A stretch of DNA of 64,000 nt from Candidatus Scatomonas merdigallinarum. GTDB taxonomy: Bacteria > Bacillota > Clostridia > Lachnospirales > Lachnospiraceae. The position numbers and the translations under genes are program-made. Under the pieces are notes generated by a model. The model was not told the origin of the DNA, did no database searches, and saw only the letters and a program-made list of their open reading frames with translations. Positions 51,220-60,789 of the stretch are shown one piece after another; position 1 is the first letter of the stretch, and each line of letters opens with the position of its first letter. The DNA lies in the NCBI GenBank assembly GCA_018716305.1, contig DVKB01000014.1, positions 1 to 64,000 of the forward strand. Reading direction: 5' to 3'.

Positions 51220-52965
51220 ATGTTTCATGGAATCGAATTTGATCCCGGATATAACCGTCTGGCGCTTGATCTTTCCTTTCTTTCAGGAGAAAGTAAAATC
51301 ACCCAGAAGCCTGTGGATCCGGAGGATCCCTACCAGGCGCCGCATCGGGGTCTGTTTTATAAAACCATTAAAGCCGAGGGAGTCAACAGAAGGTATGCGG
51401 TTTATATTCCGGATCGTTTTCCGCCCTTTGGAGATGGGATTCTGCTCTTCGCGCCGGGAGGAGAAAATACGGAATCCTTTATAGAAAAAAGCGGGATCAG
51501 GGAAATTGCCGAAAAAAAGACACTGATGTTCCTGGTACTGGAATCCGCGGAAAAAAGCTGGAGGGAATGGAAAGAAGAAGAGATCCTCGCCTACGGGAGA
51601 ACCGTGTACCGGGATATAAACAGGAGAGAACTGTGCAGCTGGAATGAATCGGCCTGTTACGCGGTGGGATTGAAAGACGGAGCTTACGCCGGAAATGTGT
51701 TTATATCCCTGTACAGCAGTGTGTTCGCGGGATGTGTGCTGGCCGGAAACTCAGCGGTGTCCGAAGAGTTTCGGAAAGCGGCCGGAAACCTGCCCTCCGA
51801 CGGAGATCCCCATGTTCAGAAAAGGCAGGTGCCGATTTCTGTGTGGATTATGGGGGATGACGAAGAAACCTGCCGGTATTTCCAGCAGGCGGACAGGGTT
51901 TCCGCTGAATACGCCGTCAGGGATGAAATCCGCATGTTTCAGCCGGAGCCGGACCTGGTAATCTCTCTGGTGGACGAACAGTCTGTGGCGGAAGTCTGGG
52001 TCAGCAGCCCGGAGACGGCGGCAGCCTGGAGCAAGGAGAGGTTCTGGGAGGAAGCAACCTCCTTTTTGCTTCGGTGCAAACGGTGGGCCGGCACCGGGAA
52101 CAGGAAACTTCGCAGAGCATCCAGCCTGGATCAGATCGGGCTGAAAAAGATGGAACTTACGGTAGAAGGAAAAAAACGATTCTGGTACATATACGAACCG
52201 TCAGTCTACAGACAGAATCCGGAGCAAAAACTCCCTCTGGTAATCGGCCTGCACGGGATCTGTACCTCCGGCGAATTTTTTGCCCAGAATTCCGAATGGC
52301 ACAGAGTAGCGGAGGCCCGGGGGTTTTTTATGGTTTATCCCAACGGATATATGCATCTGTACGGCGAATGCATGTGCGCCACCCGGGCCTGGGCCGGTGC
52401 GGGCATGGAAATGCCGGACGACTGGGATGATATTCCGTTTTTCAAAGCAATGATTGAAACCCTGTGCCATAAGTATCCGGTGGACAGATCCAGAATCTAT
52501 GCTGCCGGGCATTCCAACGGCTCTGCCATGGTTCAGATGCTGATCCAGAAAATGCCTTCCACATTTGCCGCGTACGGGCCGAACGGTTTCGCGGAGGGAG
52601 ATACCGGCCCTGGGGCCGGGCCGCTGAAACCCTATGAACATCATATTGTCTGCCCTGCCTGGCTTTTTAAAGGAGAAAAGGATATCGGCTGCGGGTCAAG
52701 CCTGGAAGCCGGATGCCCCAACGAGCAGGTGCTGCGGAGATTATGCCGGTTAAACGGAGCGGATTATGAAAAACCGAAAATATACAAAAACGGAATTTAT
52801 ACCAATTATGTGTGGTATGACCGGGAACACACACCAGTGGTGCGCTTCAGCGCCCTGCGGGGATTCCCTCACGCCTACACTCCGGAAAACGCCTGGATGA
52901 CCTGGGACGAGTATTTCTGCCATTTTCGAAGAAATGAAGATGGCTCTTCCGAGTATCTGGGATAA
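51220..52965 (+). CDS. Two-domain alpha/beta hydrolase, esterase (PHB-depolymerase/feruloyl-esterase-like)
   Basis: No signal peptide, so probably cytoplasmic. Residues 340-581 form an esterase domain: oxyanion-loop LPLVIGLHGICTSG, the nucleophile in GHSNGSAM (Ser432) and the His in GFPHAYTP (His551). Residues 60-290 look like a second, degenerate hydrolase fold (LLFAPGGENTESFIEKSG); its nucleophile elbow reads VGLKDGA, with Lys152 in the Ser position. CAGGAGGAAT precedes the ATG. The gene follows the transporter genes and precedes an amidohydrolase, suggesting it removes ester groups from an imported compound. The substrate is not known. Confidence 0.78.
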   Translation: MFHGIEFDPGYNRLALDLSFLSGESKITQKPVDPEDPYQAPHRGLFYKTIKAEGVNRRYAVYIPDRFPPFGDGILLFAPGGENTESFIEKSGIREIAEKKTLMFLVLESAEKSWREWKEEEILAYGRTVYRDINRRELCSWNESACYAVGLKDGAYAGNVFISLYSSVFAGCVLAGNSAVSEEFRKAAGNLPSDGDPHVQKRQVPISVWIMGDDEETCRYFQQADRVSAEYAVRDEIRMFQPEPDLVISLVDEQSVAEVWVSSPETAAAWSKERFWEEATSFLLRCKRWAGTGNRKLRRASSLDQIGLKKMELTVEGKKRFWYIYEPSVYRQNPEQKLPLVIGLHGICTSGEFFAQNSEWHRVAEARGFFMVYPNGYMHLYGECMCATRAWAGAGMEMPDDWDDIPFFKAMIETLCHKYPVDRSRIYAAGHSNGSAMVQMLIQKMPSTFAAYGPNGFAEGDTGPGAGPLKPYEHHIVCPAWLFKGEKDIGCGSSLEAGCPNEQVLRRLCRLNGADYEKPKIYKNGIYTNYVWYDREHTPVVRFSALRGFPHAYTPENAWMTWDEYFCHFRRNEDGSSEYLG

Positions 52966-52986
52966 AAGAAAGGAGGGAAACGCGCA

Positions 52987-54273
52987 ATGACGCTGCTGGA
53001 GAAAATGATGGAAATATTTGACGGGATTCCGCTGATCGATACGCATTCCCATCTGTGCCCGGTGGAGGCGGAATATAACGCTTCCGGAGATATTCTCACA
53101 GACTGGGTGCCGGCCTATTTTCTGGACGACCTGCGCTCGGCAGGGCTCACAGAAAAACATGCGGAGATGATTCTTGACAGCGGCCGGGATCTGGTTTTTC
53201 GCTGGAGGCTTCTGGAACCTTTTTGGAAACAGACAGAAAATACAGGATATGCCCGCATGTGGAAGCTTTCCCTCCAGAGACTGTACAAAAAGGAACAGAT
53301 TACAGCGGATAATATTCTGGAACTGAATGAGCAGTACAAAAAGCTGCATGAAAGCCCCGGATTTTACCGCAGGATTTTAAAGGAAATCTGCAATATACAG
53401 GCAGCTGTTTCGGATTACAGCCTGTACAAAGGCATCCGCATGGAGCATGACAGGGAGTTTTTCCGGCCTGTGTTCCGGATGGATCATCTGATTTTTCCGA
53501 AAGATTCAGGAGATCTTTCCCTTATAGAGGAAGAATGCGGTTTTCCGGTTAACTCCCTGGATGATATCATAGAGGCGGTACCGATCATCATGGACCGCGC
53601 CCTGGAAAACGGCGCGGTGGGCTTCAAAGCCGGGCTTGCCTATCTCAGAAGCCTGGATTATGCCTTCGCGGACTATGAGGAAGCGCGCCGGGGGTTCCAG
53701 GTGCTCCGTTCCTTCCGTATCGGCCTGCCGGATGAACTGCGGATGTCCGGCAGGGTTCCGAAAGCATACCAGGATTTTGTTATGCATGAAATCCTGCGGG
53801 CGGCAAATAAACGGGGAGCTGTATTTCAAGTTCATACCGGCATGCACGCGGGGGCCGGGAACTATCTGCAGACCTCCAATCCGGTGCTGCTGTCCAATCT
53901 GTTTCTGGAATATCAGAACGTTAAATTTGATATTTTTCACGCGGGTTATCCCTATTACCGGGAATTAGGCGTGCTGGCGAAACAGTTTCCAAATGTATAC
54001 GCGGATCTCTGCTGGACCCATGTAATTTCTCCTTCCGATTCCAGAGACGCCCTGCGGAGCTGGCTGGAGACAGTTCCCGCGGGAAAAATTCTGGCCTACG
54101 GCGATGATCTGCATTCTGTGGATCTGGTAACGGGGCACACCATGACGGCAAGAGACAATATATGCAGAGTACTGGCCGAGAAAGTGAAAGAGAAATTATT
54201 CACTCTGGAGCAGGCGGAGCGGATTCTGCAGCTGATCCTCCGGGAGAACGCAAAAAAACTGTATCGGATATAG
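52987..54273 (+). CDS. Amidohydrolase-superfamily protein (uronate isomerase-like layout)
   Basis: A 428-residue TIM-barrel metal-dependent enzyme. The first-strand metal motif is LIDTHSHLCP (His20, His22). Later ligand candidates are in FQVHTGMH and FDIFHAGYP, and the C-terminal strand ends in YGDDLHSVD with the catalytic Asp. The N-terminal helical part with FRWRLLEPFWK resembles glucuronate isomerase-type and amidohydrolase-2 proteins, but I cannot name the substrate. AGGAGGG lies upstream of the ATG. It is the last gene of the putative sugar unit. Confidence 0.8.
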   Translation: MTLLEKMMEIFDGIPLIDTHSHLCPVEAEYNASGDILTDWVPAYFLDDLRSAGLTEKHAEMILDSGRDLVFRWRLLEPFWKQTENTGYARMWKLSLQRLYKKEQITADNILELNEQYKKLHESPGFYRRILKEICNIQAAVSDYSLYKGIRMEHDREFFRPVFRMDHLIFPKDSGDLSLIEEECGFPVNSLDDIIEAVPIIMDRALENGAVGFKAGLAYLRSLDYAFADYEEARRGFQVLRSFRIGLPDELRMSGRVPKAYQDFVMHEILRAANKRGAVFQVHTGMHAGAGNYLQTSNPVLLSNLFLEYQNVKFDIFHAGYPYYRELGVLAKQFPNVYADLCWTHVISPSDSRDALRSWLETVPAGKILAYGDDLHSVDLVTGHTMTARDNICRVLAEKVKEKLFTLEQAERILQLILRENAKKLYRI

Positions 54274-54343
54274 CCTGCCGGAAGGGTAAAAATATATGAT
54301 TGGTTTGTTTTTTTACGAATGTGAACAAAATGTGATTTTCAAG

Positions 54344-54372
54344 TTGCGGAGAAATGTAGCAGATGGTATAAT
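54344..54372 (+). promoter_or_regulatory. Sigma-A promoter of the GH127 gene
   Basis: TTGCGG (54344-54349) and a perfect TATAAT (54367-54372) are 17 nt apart. Transcription would start about 54379. Confidence 0.8.
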
Positions 54373-54378
54373 TTTCCA

Positions 54379-54591
54379 ATTAGGACATCTTGCAGTCTGG
54401 AAATCTTGTGAAAAATCACGGTATCTTCTTTGGCGGAAGGAGAGGGGTTGACAGACGCGGGCGCCTGAGAAAGATCCGGTTCGTCCATCGGCCGGCTTTT
54501 TTCCATGTAATTCGGAGCACTGTTATACGATGTGGAAAAGGGAGGCCGGGAAGGGCTGAGATCAAAAAAATAACAGGAGGAAGGCGAGAAA
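54379..54591 (+). other. Long leader of the GH127 gene
   Basis: About 210 nt lie between the predicted start of transcription and the ATG. The leader is G-rich and can form a CCGG-centred stem followed by a T-run (GGCCGGCTTTTTTCC near 54492), which has terminator character. AGGAGGAAGG before the ATG is the ribosome site. No known riboswitch was recognised. Small ORFs called in this stretch are not supported. Confidence 0.45.
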
Positions 54592-57500
54592 ATGAAAAAA
54601 CGAATCCTGGCAGGTCTTTTAAGCGCGGCTATGGTCGTGACACTGCTCCCTGTGAGCGCCGTCATAGCCGCGCCGGAAGACAGCAATGATTCACAGAGTC
54701 AGGTTTCTGTCCTTGCGGACGCGGAAAATCCCGGTGTCAACATTGCCACCAGGGCTACGGCGGATGCTTCCTATACCAATGTATGGAGCATCACTCCCGC
54801 GTCCATGAACGATGGAGAGCTGGCTACCTCGGATCCCTACACCAGCTGGAACAGCTGGGGAACCAATGACGAGGCGTACCCGGTGACGACATCCCTGACC
54901 TGGGACGCGCCCCAGGTAATCTCCGGCATGCGGGTGATGTGGTGGGCGGACAACGCGGAACTTACGTCCAACGCTAATGTAACATTCCCCAAAAGCTGCG
55001 AGGTTTATTATGTGGACGCGGAGGGAAATGAGCAGAAAATCACCGGCATGACCAATGAAAGCGGTCAGGCCACCGATCAGGTGGGAGTTGTGTACGATTC
55101 CAGCTCCAACAACGGAATCAACGGCAACAACCACTACTGGAACTATGTGCAGTTTGCGGAACCTATTACCACCTCCGAACTGCGGCTGAAGATCCAGCGC
55201 AGCGGCTCCGGCACCAACGGAGTGGGAATCAGCGAGTGGGAAGTCTTCGGATATACCCCCGTTGCCACCGGAGAGAATGTGGCTTCCAATGCAGAGGTCA
55301 TTCCCTCTTATACGAACACCTGGCTGGACGCGGATGAGGCAGCGGCAGCGGTAACAGATGGTGTGCTGGCAACAGATTCCACCACCACCTGGAACAGCTA
55401 CGGTGCTTCCGATGAGGACTACCCGGTGACCGTAGAACTGAACTGGGGAGACGCGGAGTACGAAGTCTCCAGCCTGCGGGTAATGTGGTGGAGAGACTAC
55501 GGCGGCGTAATGCCTCCCTCGGACTGCAGCCTGCAGTACTACAACAGCCGCTCCAGAGAGTGGACAGACATCACCGACCTGATCGATGAGACGGGAGAGG
55601 ATGTTTCTTCCGTAGGCGTGAAGTTTGGAACTGAAACCACTGCGGCGGAAAGCAGCGATGATTATCAGGAAGGAGCCAACCGCTACTGGAACGGCGTCTC
55701 CCTGAAAGAGCCGGTAACCACCAGCCGTCTCCGTCTGGTGATCAACCGCAGCGGAGAAGGCGAAACAGGCGTGGGTATCGGCGAGCTGGAAGTGTACGGC
55801 AAGGAAGTAGAGGCAACCCTGGGAGGAAATGTGGCTCCCGAGGCCACCGCTTCCGCTGACGCCCAGAACACACCGGTGACCAACGTAAACGACGGCGCCC
55901 TGGCAACCTGGGCTTCCTCTTCCTGGAACACCTGGAACAGCAGCACCTATCCCACTACAGTCACCCTGACCTGGGACGCTCCCTATGAGCTGAACGGCAT
56001 GCGCGTTATGTACTGGGCGGACAACGGTGATCTGTATGCTAACGGCAACGTAACCTTCCCAAAGAGCTGCAACGTAGAGTACTACGATTACGAGACAGCC
56101 TCCTGGCAGCCCATCACCGCCATGACGGATGAGACAGGAGCTGACGTTGAATCTGTGGGAGTAAAATACGGCACCGCCGAGGCGGCTTCCGACCAGCCGG
56201 GGAACTTCCTGAACGGGGACAACCGCTACTGGAACCAGGTAACCTTTAAGGAGCCGGTGAGAACCACACAGCTTCGTCTGCTGATTGACCGCAACGGTTC
56301 CGGCGCCAACGGCGTGGGTATCGGCGAGTGGGAAGTCTTCGGCGAGGAGATGACTGCCGAGTGGAACCAGCTGGTTTCCGCTAAGATCACCGGAAAAGAG
56401 AGAATTCTCAAAGGTGAGAGCGGAGTCTTCACGGCGGAAAGCCTTCCCGTGGGACTGGACGGACTGTCCTATCAGTGGGAACTGACAGAGGGCAGCGAGT
56501 TTATGGAGATCGATGGCGCGGCTAATGAAGCGCAGGTAACCATCAATGCAAAGGACAGCGGCTACGGAACCCTGAAGCTGACGGTTTCCCGTCAGGAGGA
56601 CGGCGCCACCGTATCCCGGACCGCCAGCCTGCAGATCAAGGTGGACGGCATCGAAAGCATTGACACTTATAAGGCAGCTACAGCGGCGGGAACCGCTCCG
56701 ATCCTGCCCAAGACGGTAGTTGCCAACGGAATCGCCTTTGACGATCCCACGCCGGAGCTGATTGGGCCTACCGGTTACGATTTCGGAGAAGAGTTTAACT
56801 CCAAACTGGTTCCCGTGGAATGGGAAGAGGTTGATCCCGCCCTGTACGCGGAGGATCAGGTTGGAAAGACCTTTGAGGTAAAAGGAACCGTAACCTCCGG
56901 AGACGAGACCTTTGAGGCGGTGGCAGAAGTCACAGTCAACGAGCCGGTTGTGGCGGCGGCAGCCAACACCACGGTTACCTTTGAGAATGTGCAGCTGACC
57001 GACAATTTCTGGAACCCCAAACAGAAGGTAAATGCGGTAAATTCTCTGAATAAAGCCATCTATCAGATCGAGCAGGCTTCCGGCGGCGAGCCCAACTTTG
57101 TGAACGCCATCAAGAAGCTGAACGGCGAGCCCTACGATGAGTTCCAGGGATATGTATTCCAGGATTCCGATATCTACAAGAGCATCGAGGCCATTTCCTA
57201 CACCCTGTCTGTCATCAACGATGACACAGATCCGGAGATGGTAGCTCAGAAAGCGGTACTGGAAGAAAAACTGGCCTACTGGATCTCTCTCATTGAGCAG
57301 GTACAGTACGCGGACGGCTACATTGACACCCACTTTACCCTGAGAAGCACCGCCCACGCCGGCGGAAGCTCACCGGGAACACATCGGTGGAGAGATTTCT
57401 CCAACCATGAGATGTACAACGCCGGCCATTTCTTTGAGGCGGTGGTGGCTTACACCCGCTACAGAGAAGGCATCGGCGATCCGGACTACAGCCTGTATGT

Positions 57501-59928
57501 AGTCGGAAAACGGTTCGCGGACGAGATCGTAACCCTCTTCGGACCGGACGGAAGCCGTCACGAGGTTCCCGGCCATGAAGAGATCGAGCTGGGTCTTGTG
57601 AAGCTGGCGAAGCTGGTGGAAGAGTACGAGGGCGAGGGAACCGGACAGAAGTATCTGGATACCGCCAAGACCCTGATTGACCGCAGAGGTGTGGAAAAAG
57701 ACCAGAGAGAAAGCGGATACAACGGAGGAGAATATTCTCAGGACAATGCCTCCATTAAGGAAATCACGGAAGCGGTAGGACATGCCGTGCGCGCCTGCTA
57801 TTTCTACGCTGGTGTAACGGACATCGCCACCCTGCTGCCGGAAGACGATCCGGATCGGGCTGCGTACCTGAACACCATGGACGCCATCTGGGATTCTGTG
57901 GCCAATACCAAGACCTATATTACCGGCGGTATCGGCGTGCGTTCCCACGGTGAGGACTTCGGCGATCCCTACGAGCTGCCCAACGATGACTCTTACTGCG
58001 AGATCTGCGCCACCATCGCTCTTGCCAACTGGAATCAGAGAATGAACCTGATCCATGAGGACGCCAAGTACGCGGATGTGGTGGAGAAGAACCTGTATAA
58101 CGCCATCCTGGTGGGAACCAACCTGACTGGCGATAAGTTCTACTACAGCACATACCTGGAAGCCAGAAACGGAGATCCCCGTTCTGACTGGTTCGCCTGC
58201 GCCTGCTGTCCGCCCAACCTGATGCGCACCATTGCCAAACTCAGCGAGTATATGTACACGGTACACGGAGACGACCTGTTCGTGAACATGTATGTCGGCA
58301 GCGACGGCAATGTGAATGTGGACGGTACAAATGTCGGACTGACCCAGGAGACAGAATATCCCTGGGATGGAGCGGTGAAGCTGACTGTCAATCCGGCGGA
58401 GGAGAAGGAATTCACCATGAAGATCCGTATCCCCGGATGGATCCAGGAGCAGAACAACAAAGAAGTTTCTATTTATGTAAATGGCGAGGCGGTGACCGCT
58501 GAGGCGGAAAAAGGTTACGTTTCCATCACCCGTACCTGGAAAGAAGGGGATGTGGTGAGAATCGATATGCCCATGGAAATCAGAATGACCGAGGCAGATC
58601 CCAACGTGACCACCAACGCCGGAAGAATTGCCCTGCAGCGCGGCCCCATTGTTTACAGCATTGAGATGGCAGGAAACGCTCAGCTGAACTCTGATATCGC
58701 AAACTTCAGCCCCCTGAATTTTGTAATTCCCAGAGACGCCCAGCTGACCGCAACCTACAACGAAGACCTTCTGAACGGCGTGGTGGAGATCACCGGCGAT
58801 GTCAAATATGACAACAACGGAGAGCTCATCGACGCGAAGCTGCAGGCGATTCCGTACTATGCATGGAACAACCGCGGCAACGACGGCGTAGAAGGCCAGA
58901 ACAACTGCAGCCAGATGCTGATCTGGACCAAGGCCACCGGTGAAACTCCGGAAGCCACGGCGCCCACCCTTGACCGGATTGAGATTTCCGGACCTGCCAA
59001 GACAGAGTATGTCCAGGGTGAAGAGCTGGATCTCGCGGGACTGTCCGTCATAGCGGTATACAGCGACGGCAGCAGCAAACCGGTTGCGGCAGAAGACTGC
59101 GAAGTGACCGGCTATGACGCCAATACCCTGGGTGAGCAGACCATTACGGTGACCTACGAAGGAAAGACAGCGGCCTTTACCGTAAATGTAAGGGAAGAAG
59201 GTCAGCCTGTGCCTACCCTGGAGAAGATCGAAGTGACAGCGCCTGCCAAGACAGAGTATGTCCAGGGCGAAGCACTGGATCTTGCGGGAATGACCGTGAC
59301 AGCTGTGTACAGCGACGGAAACAGAAAGGAGATCACGGAGGGATACCAGGTAACCGGCTATGACGCCAACGCGGTTGGTGAGCAGACCATTACGGTGACC
59401 TACGAAGGAATGGAAGCATCCTTTACTGTAACTGTGAAGGAAGCGGAAACTCCCGCCCCCACTCTGGAGAAGATCGAAGTGACAGCGCCTGCCAAGACAG
59501 AGTATGTCCAGGGCGAAGAGCTGGATCTCGCGGGAATGACCGTGACAGCTGTGTACAGCGATGGCAGCACCAAGGAGATCGCGGAAGGATACACCGTCGG
59601 CGGCTATGACGCCAATGTGGCCGGTCCCCAGACAGTGACCGTTACATACGGCGGAAAGACCGCCTCCTTTACTGTGACAGTGACGGAGAAGGGTGAACCT
59701 TCTGATCCCGATCAGCCTACAACGACTCCGACCCAGGAGCCTACGGACACCCAGAAACCCTCTGATACCCAGAAGCCTTCTGTCACCCAGAAGCCCGGCA
59801 CCACCGGACGGCCCGGAACTTCAGCGGCTACGGGAGATCAGACCAATCTGTTCCTGCCTTCAGTTTCCATTCTGCTGGCAGCGGCAGTGCTGTTTGCAGT
59901 TCTGAAAATCAGAAAAACAGAGAGATAA
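54592..59928 (+). CDS. Secreted, anchored GH127 beta-L-arabinofuranosidase-like protein
   Basis: 1778 residues. A signal peptide (about 1-27) is followed by three discoidin-like (F5/8 C) repeats (about 45-222, 225-402, 405-597), each ending NGVGI-EWEVFG or similar. Two Ig-like domains precede the GH127 catalytic domain (about 794-1447). Its zinc/catalytic residues match the family: Cys1136-Glu1137 and Cys1139 in CEICATIA, and Cys1205-Cys1206 in CACCPPN, the second pair holding the nucleophile. Three Big_3-type domains (about 1457-1700) follow. A Thr/Pro linker, then SAATGDQTN, a membrane helix (about 1752-1772) and KIRKTER form a sortase-like anchor with a divergent motif. Likely role: removal of beta-L-arabinofuranose from plant or glycoprotein glycans at the cell surface. 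Confidence 0.9.
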   Translation: MKKRILAGLLSAAMVVTLLPVSAVIAAPEDSNDSQSQVSVLADAENPGVNIATRATADASYTNVWSITPASMNDGELATSDPYTSWNSWGTNDEAYPVTTSLTWDAPQVISGMRVMWWADNAELTSNANVTFPKSCEVYYVDAEGNEQKITGMTNESGQATDQVGVVYDSSSNNGINGNNHYWNYVQFAEPITTSELRLKIQRSGSGTNGVGISEWEVFGYTPVATGENVASNAEVIPSYTNTWLDADEAAAAVTDGVLATDSTTTWNSYGASDEDYPVTVELNWGDAEYEVSSLRVMWWRDYGGVMPPSDCSLQYYNSRSREWTDITDLIDETGEDVSSVGVKFGTETTAAESSDDYQEGANRYWNGVSLKEPVTTSRLRLVINRSGEGETGVGIGELEVYGKEVEATLGGNVAPEATASADAQNTPVTNVNDGALATWASSSWNTWNSSTYPTTVTLTWDAPYELNGMRVMYWADNGDLYANGNVTFPKSCNVEYYDYETASWQPITAMTDETGADVESVGVKYGTAEAASDQPGNFLNGDNRYWNQVTFKEPVRTTQLRLLIDRNGSGANGVGIGEWEVFGEEMTAEWNQLVSAKITGKERILKGESGVFTAESLPVGLDGLSYQWELTEGSEFMEIDGAANEAQVTINAKDSGYGTLKLTVSRQEDGATVSRTASLQIKVDGIESIDTYKAATAAGTAPILPKTVVANGIAFDDPTPELIGPTGYDFGEEFNSKLVPVEWEEVDPALYAEDQVGKTFEVKGTVTSGDETFEAVAEVTVNEPVVAAAANTTVTFENVQLTDNFWNPKQKVNAVNSLNKAIYQIEQASGGEPNFVNAIKKLNGEPYDEFQGYVFQDSDIYKSIEAISYTLSVINDDTDPEMVAQKAVLEEKLAYWISLIEQVQYADGYIDTHFTLRSTAHAGGSSPGTHRWRDFSNHEMYNAGHFFEAVVAYTRYREGIGDPDYSLYVVGKRFADEIVTLFGPDGSRHEVPGHEEIELGLVKLAKLVEEYEGEGTGQKYLDTAKTLIDRRGVEKDQRESGYNGGEYSQDNASIKEITEAVGHAVRACYFYAGVTDIATLLPEDDPDRAAYLNTMDAIWDSVANTKTYITGGIGVRSHGEDFGDPYELPNDDSYCEICATIALANWNQRMNLIHEDAKYADVVEKNLYNAILVGTNLTGDKFYYSTYLEARNGDPRSDWFACACCPPNLMRTIAKLSEYMYTVHGDDLFVNMYVGSDGNVNVDGTNVGLTQETEYPWDGAVKLTVNPAEEKEFTMKIRIPGWIQEQNNKEVSIYVNGEAVTAEAEKGYVSITRTWKEGDVVRIDMPMEIRMTEADPNVTTNAGRIALQRGPIVYSIEMAGNAQLNSDIANFSPLNFVIPRDAQLTATYNEDLLNGVVEITGDVKYDNNGELIDAKLQAIPYYAWNNRGNDGVEGQNNCSQMLIWTKATGETPEATAPTLDRIEISGPAKTEYVQGEELDLAGLSVIAVYSDGSSKPVAAEDCEVTGYDANTLGEQTITVTYEGKTAAFTVNVREEGQPVPTLEKIEVTAPAKTEYVQGEALDLAGMTVTAVYSDGNRKEITEGYQVTGYDANAVGEQTITVTYEGMEASFTVTVKEAETPAPTLEKIEVTAPAKTEYVQGEELDLAGMTVTAVYSDGSTKEIAEGYTVGGYDANVAGPQTVTVTYGGKTASFTVTVTEKGEPSDPDQPTTTPTQEPTDTQKPSDTQKPSVTQKPGTTGRPGTSAATGDQTNLFLPSVSILLAAAVLFAVLKIRKTER
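58960..59690 (+). repeat. Three tandem Big_3-type repeats in the GH127 gene
   Basis: The string GACAGAGTATGTCCAGGG recurs at 59001, 59250 and 59496, a period of 249 and 246 nt (83 and 82 codons). Units 2 and 3 are nearly identical at the DNA level over long stretches (GAAGTGACAGCGCCTGCCAAG and TAYGAAGGAA-like blocks), indicating recent duplication and possible unit-number variation. Confidence 0.85.
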
Positions 59929-59955
59929 GGACAATTACAGACAGCCTTAACCAGG

Positions 59956-59990
59956 GGCCGGATGATCCTCAGGGGTCATCCGGCCACCTT
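59956..59990 (+). terminator. Terminator-like hairpin after the GH127 gene
   Basis: GGCCGGATGA (59956-59965) and TCATCCGGCC (59976-59985) are perfect arms around a 10-nt loop. The following ACCTTTAT is only weakly T-rich. Confidence 0.65.
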
Positions 59991-60020
59991 TATGGAACAT
60001 TTTTCAAGGATGTGCTGAGT

Positions 60021-60677
60021 ATGGAAGTATTGGTAAATGGAATAAAAATTTATTATGAACGGCAGGGCGAGGGCCGGCCTTTGATCCTGCTCCATGGAAA
60101 CGGGGAGGATCACAGCATTTTTGCCGAGACGGCGGAAATACTGAAAGAGCATTTCGCGGTATATATGCCGGATACCAGAGGACATGGGAGAAGTGAAGGA
60201 GTGGAGGAATATCACTATTCAGATATGGCAGAAGATCTCAGGGAGCTGATCCGTGTCCTGGGACTGGAACGTCCCCTGCTCTGCGGATTCAGCGACGGAG
60301 GGATCGTGGGCCTTCTGGCTGCCGTCCGCGATCCAGGTCTGCTGTCCGCCATGGTCCTCTGCGGCGCCAACCTGACGCCGAAGGGCATGAAAACCCGCTG
60401 GTACAGACTGTTTCAAAAAGAATATCAGCGGACCGGGGACGCCAAATTAAAGCTGATGCTGAGGGAGCCGCGCATTACGGCGGAGCAGCTGGCCCGGATC
60501 CGAATTCCCGTGCTGGTCACCGCCGGCAGCCGGGATCTGATCCGCCGCCGGGAGACAGAGCGCATAGCCGCAGGAATTCCCGGCAGCCGTCTGAAAATTT
60601 TAAAGGGCGAGGATCACGGAAGCTATATCGTCCACTGCGGAAAGCTGGCGGGGCTTCTGGCGGATTTTTTCTCCTGA
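60021..60677 (+). CDS. Alpha/beta hydrolase
   Basis: A 218-residue hydrolase of the classical fold. Oxyanion-loop ILLHGNGEDHS, RGHGRSEG, nucleophile elbow CGFSDGGIVG (Ser) and the terminal GEDHGSYIVH with the catalytic His are visible; an Asp lies in AGSRDLIRR. It lacks a lid insert of note, so substrate class is open. The ATG at 60021 is preferred, with AAGGATG 7 nt upstream. It stands alone between two hairpins. Confidence 0.9.
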   Translation: MEVLVNGIKIYYERQGEGRPLILLHGNGEDHSIFAETAEILKEHFAVYMPDTRGHGRSEGVEEYHYSDMAEDLRELIRVLGLERPLLCGFSDGGIVGLLAAVRDPGLLSAMVLCGANLTPKGMKTRWYRLFQKEYQRTGDAKLKLMLREPRITAEQLARIRIPVLVTAGSRDLIRRRETERIAAGIPGSRLKILKGEDHGSYIVHCGKLAGLLADFFS

Positions 60678-60707
60678 CGCGAACCGGCCGGTTTGGCAGA
60701 AAATAAG

Positions 60708-60745
60708 AGAGAACAGCGTGGCGAAAGTCACGCTGTTCTGCTTTT
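60708..60745 (+). terminator. Terminator of the alpha/beta hydrolase gene
   Basis: GAACAGCGTG (60711-60720) and CACGCTGTTC (60729-60738) pair around GCGAAAGT, followed by TGCTTTTG. It may also limit read-through from the reverse-strand lipoprotein gene. Confidence 0.85.
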
Positions 60746-60789
60746 GGGGATAATCTTAAATCCTTATATTGCGAAAAAATTGTGAAGTT

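Noticed and set aside
54691-57357. 888-residue reverse-strand ORF
   Set aside because: A shadow of the GH127 gene; it is composed of low-information sequence and has no family match.
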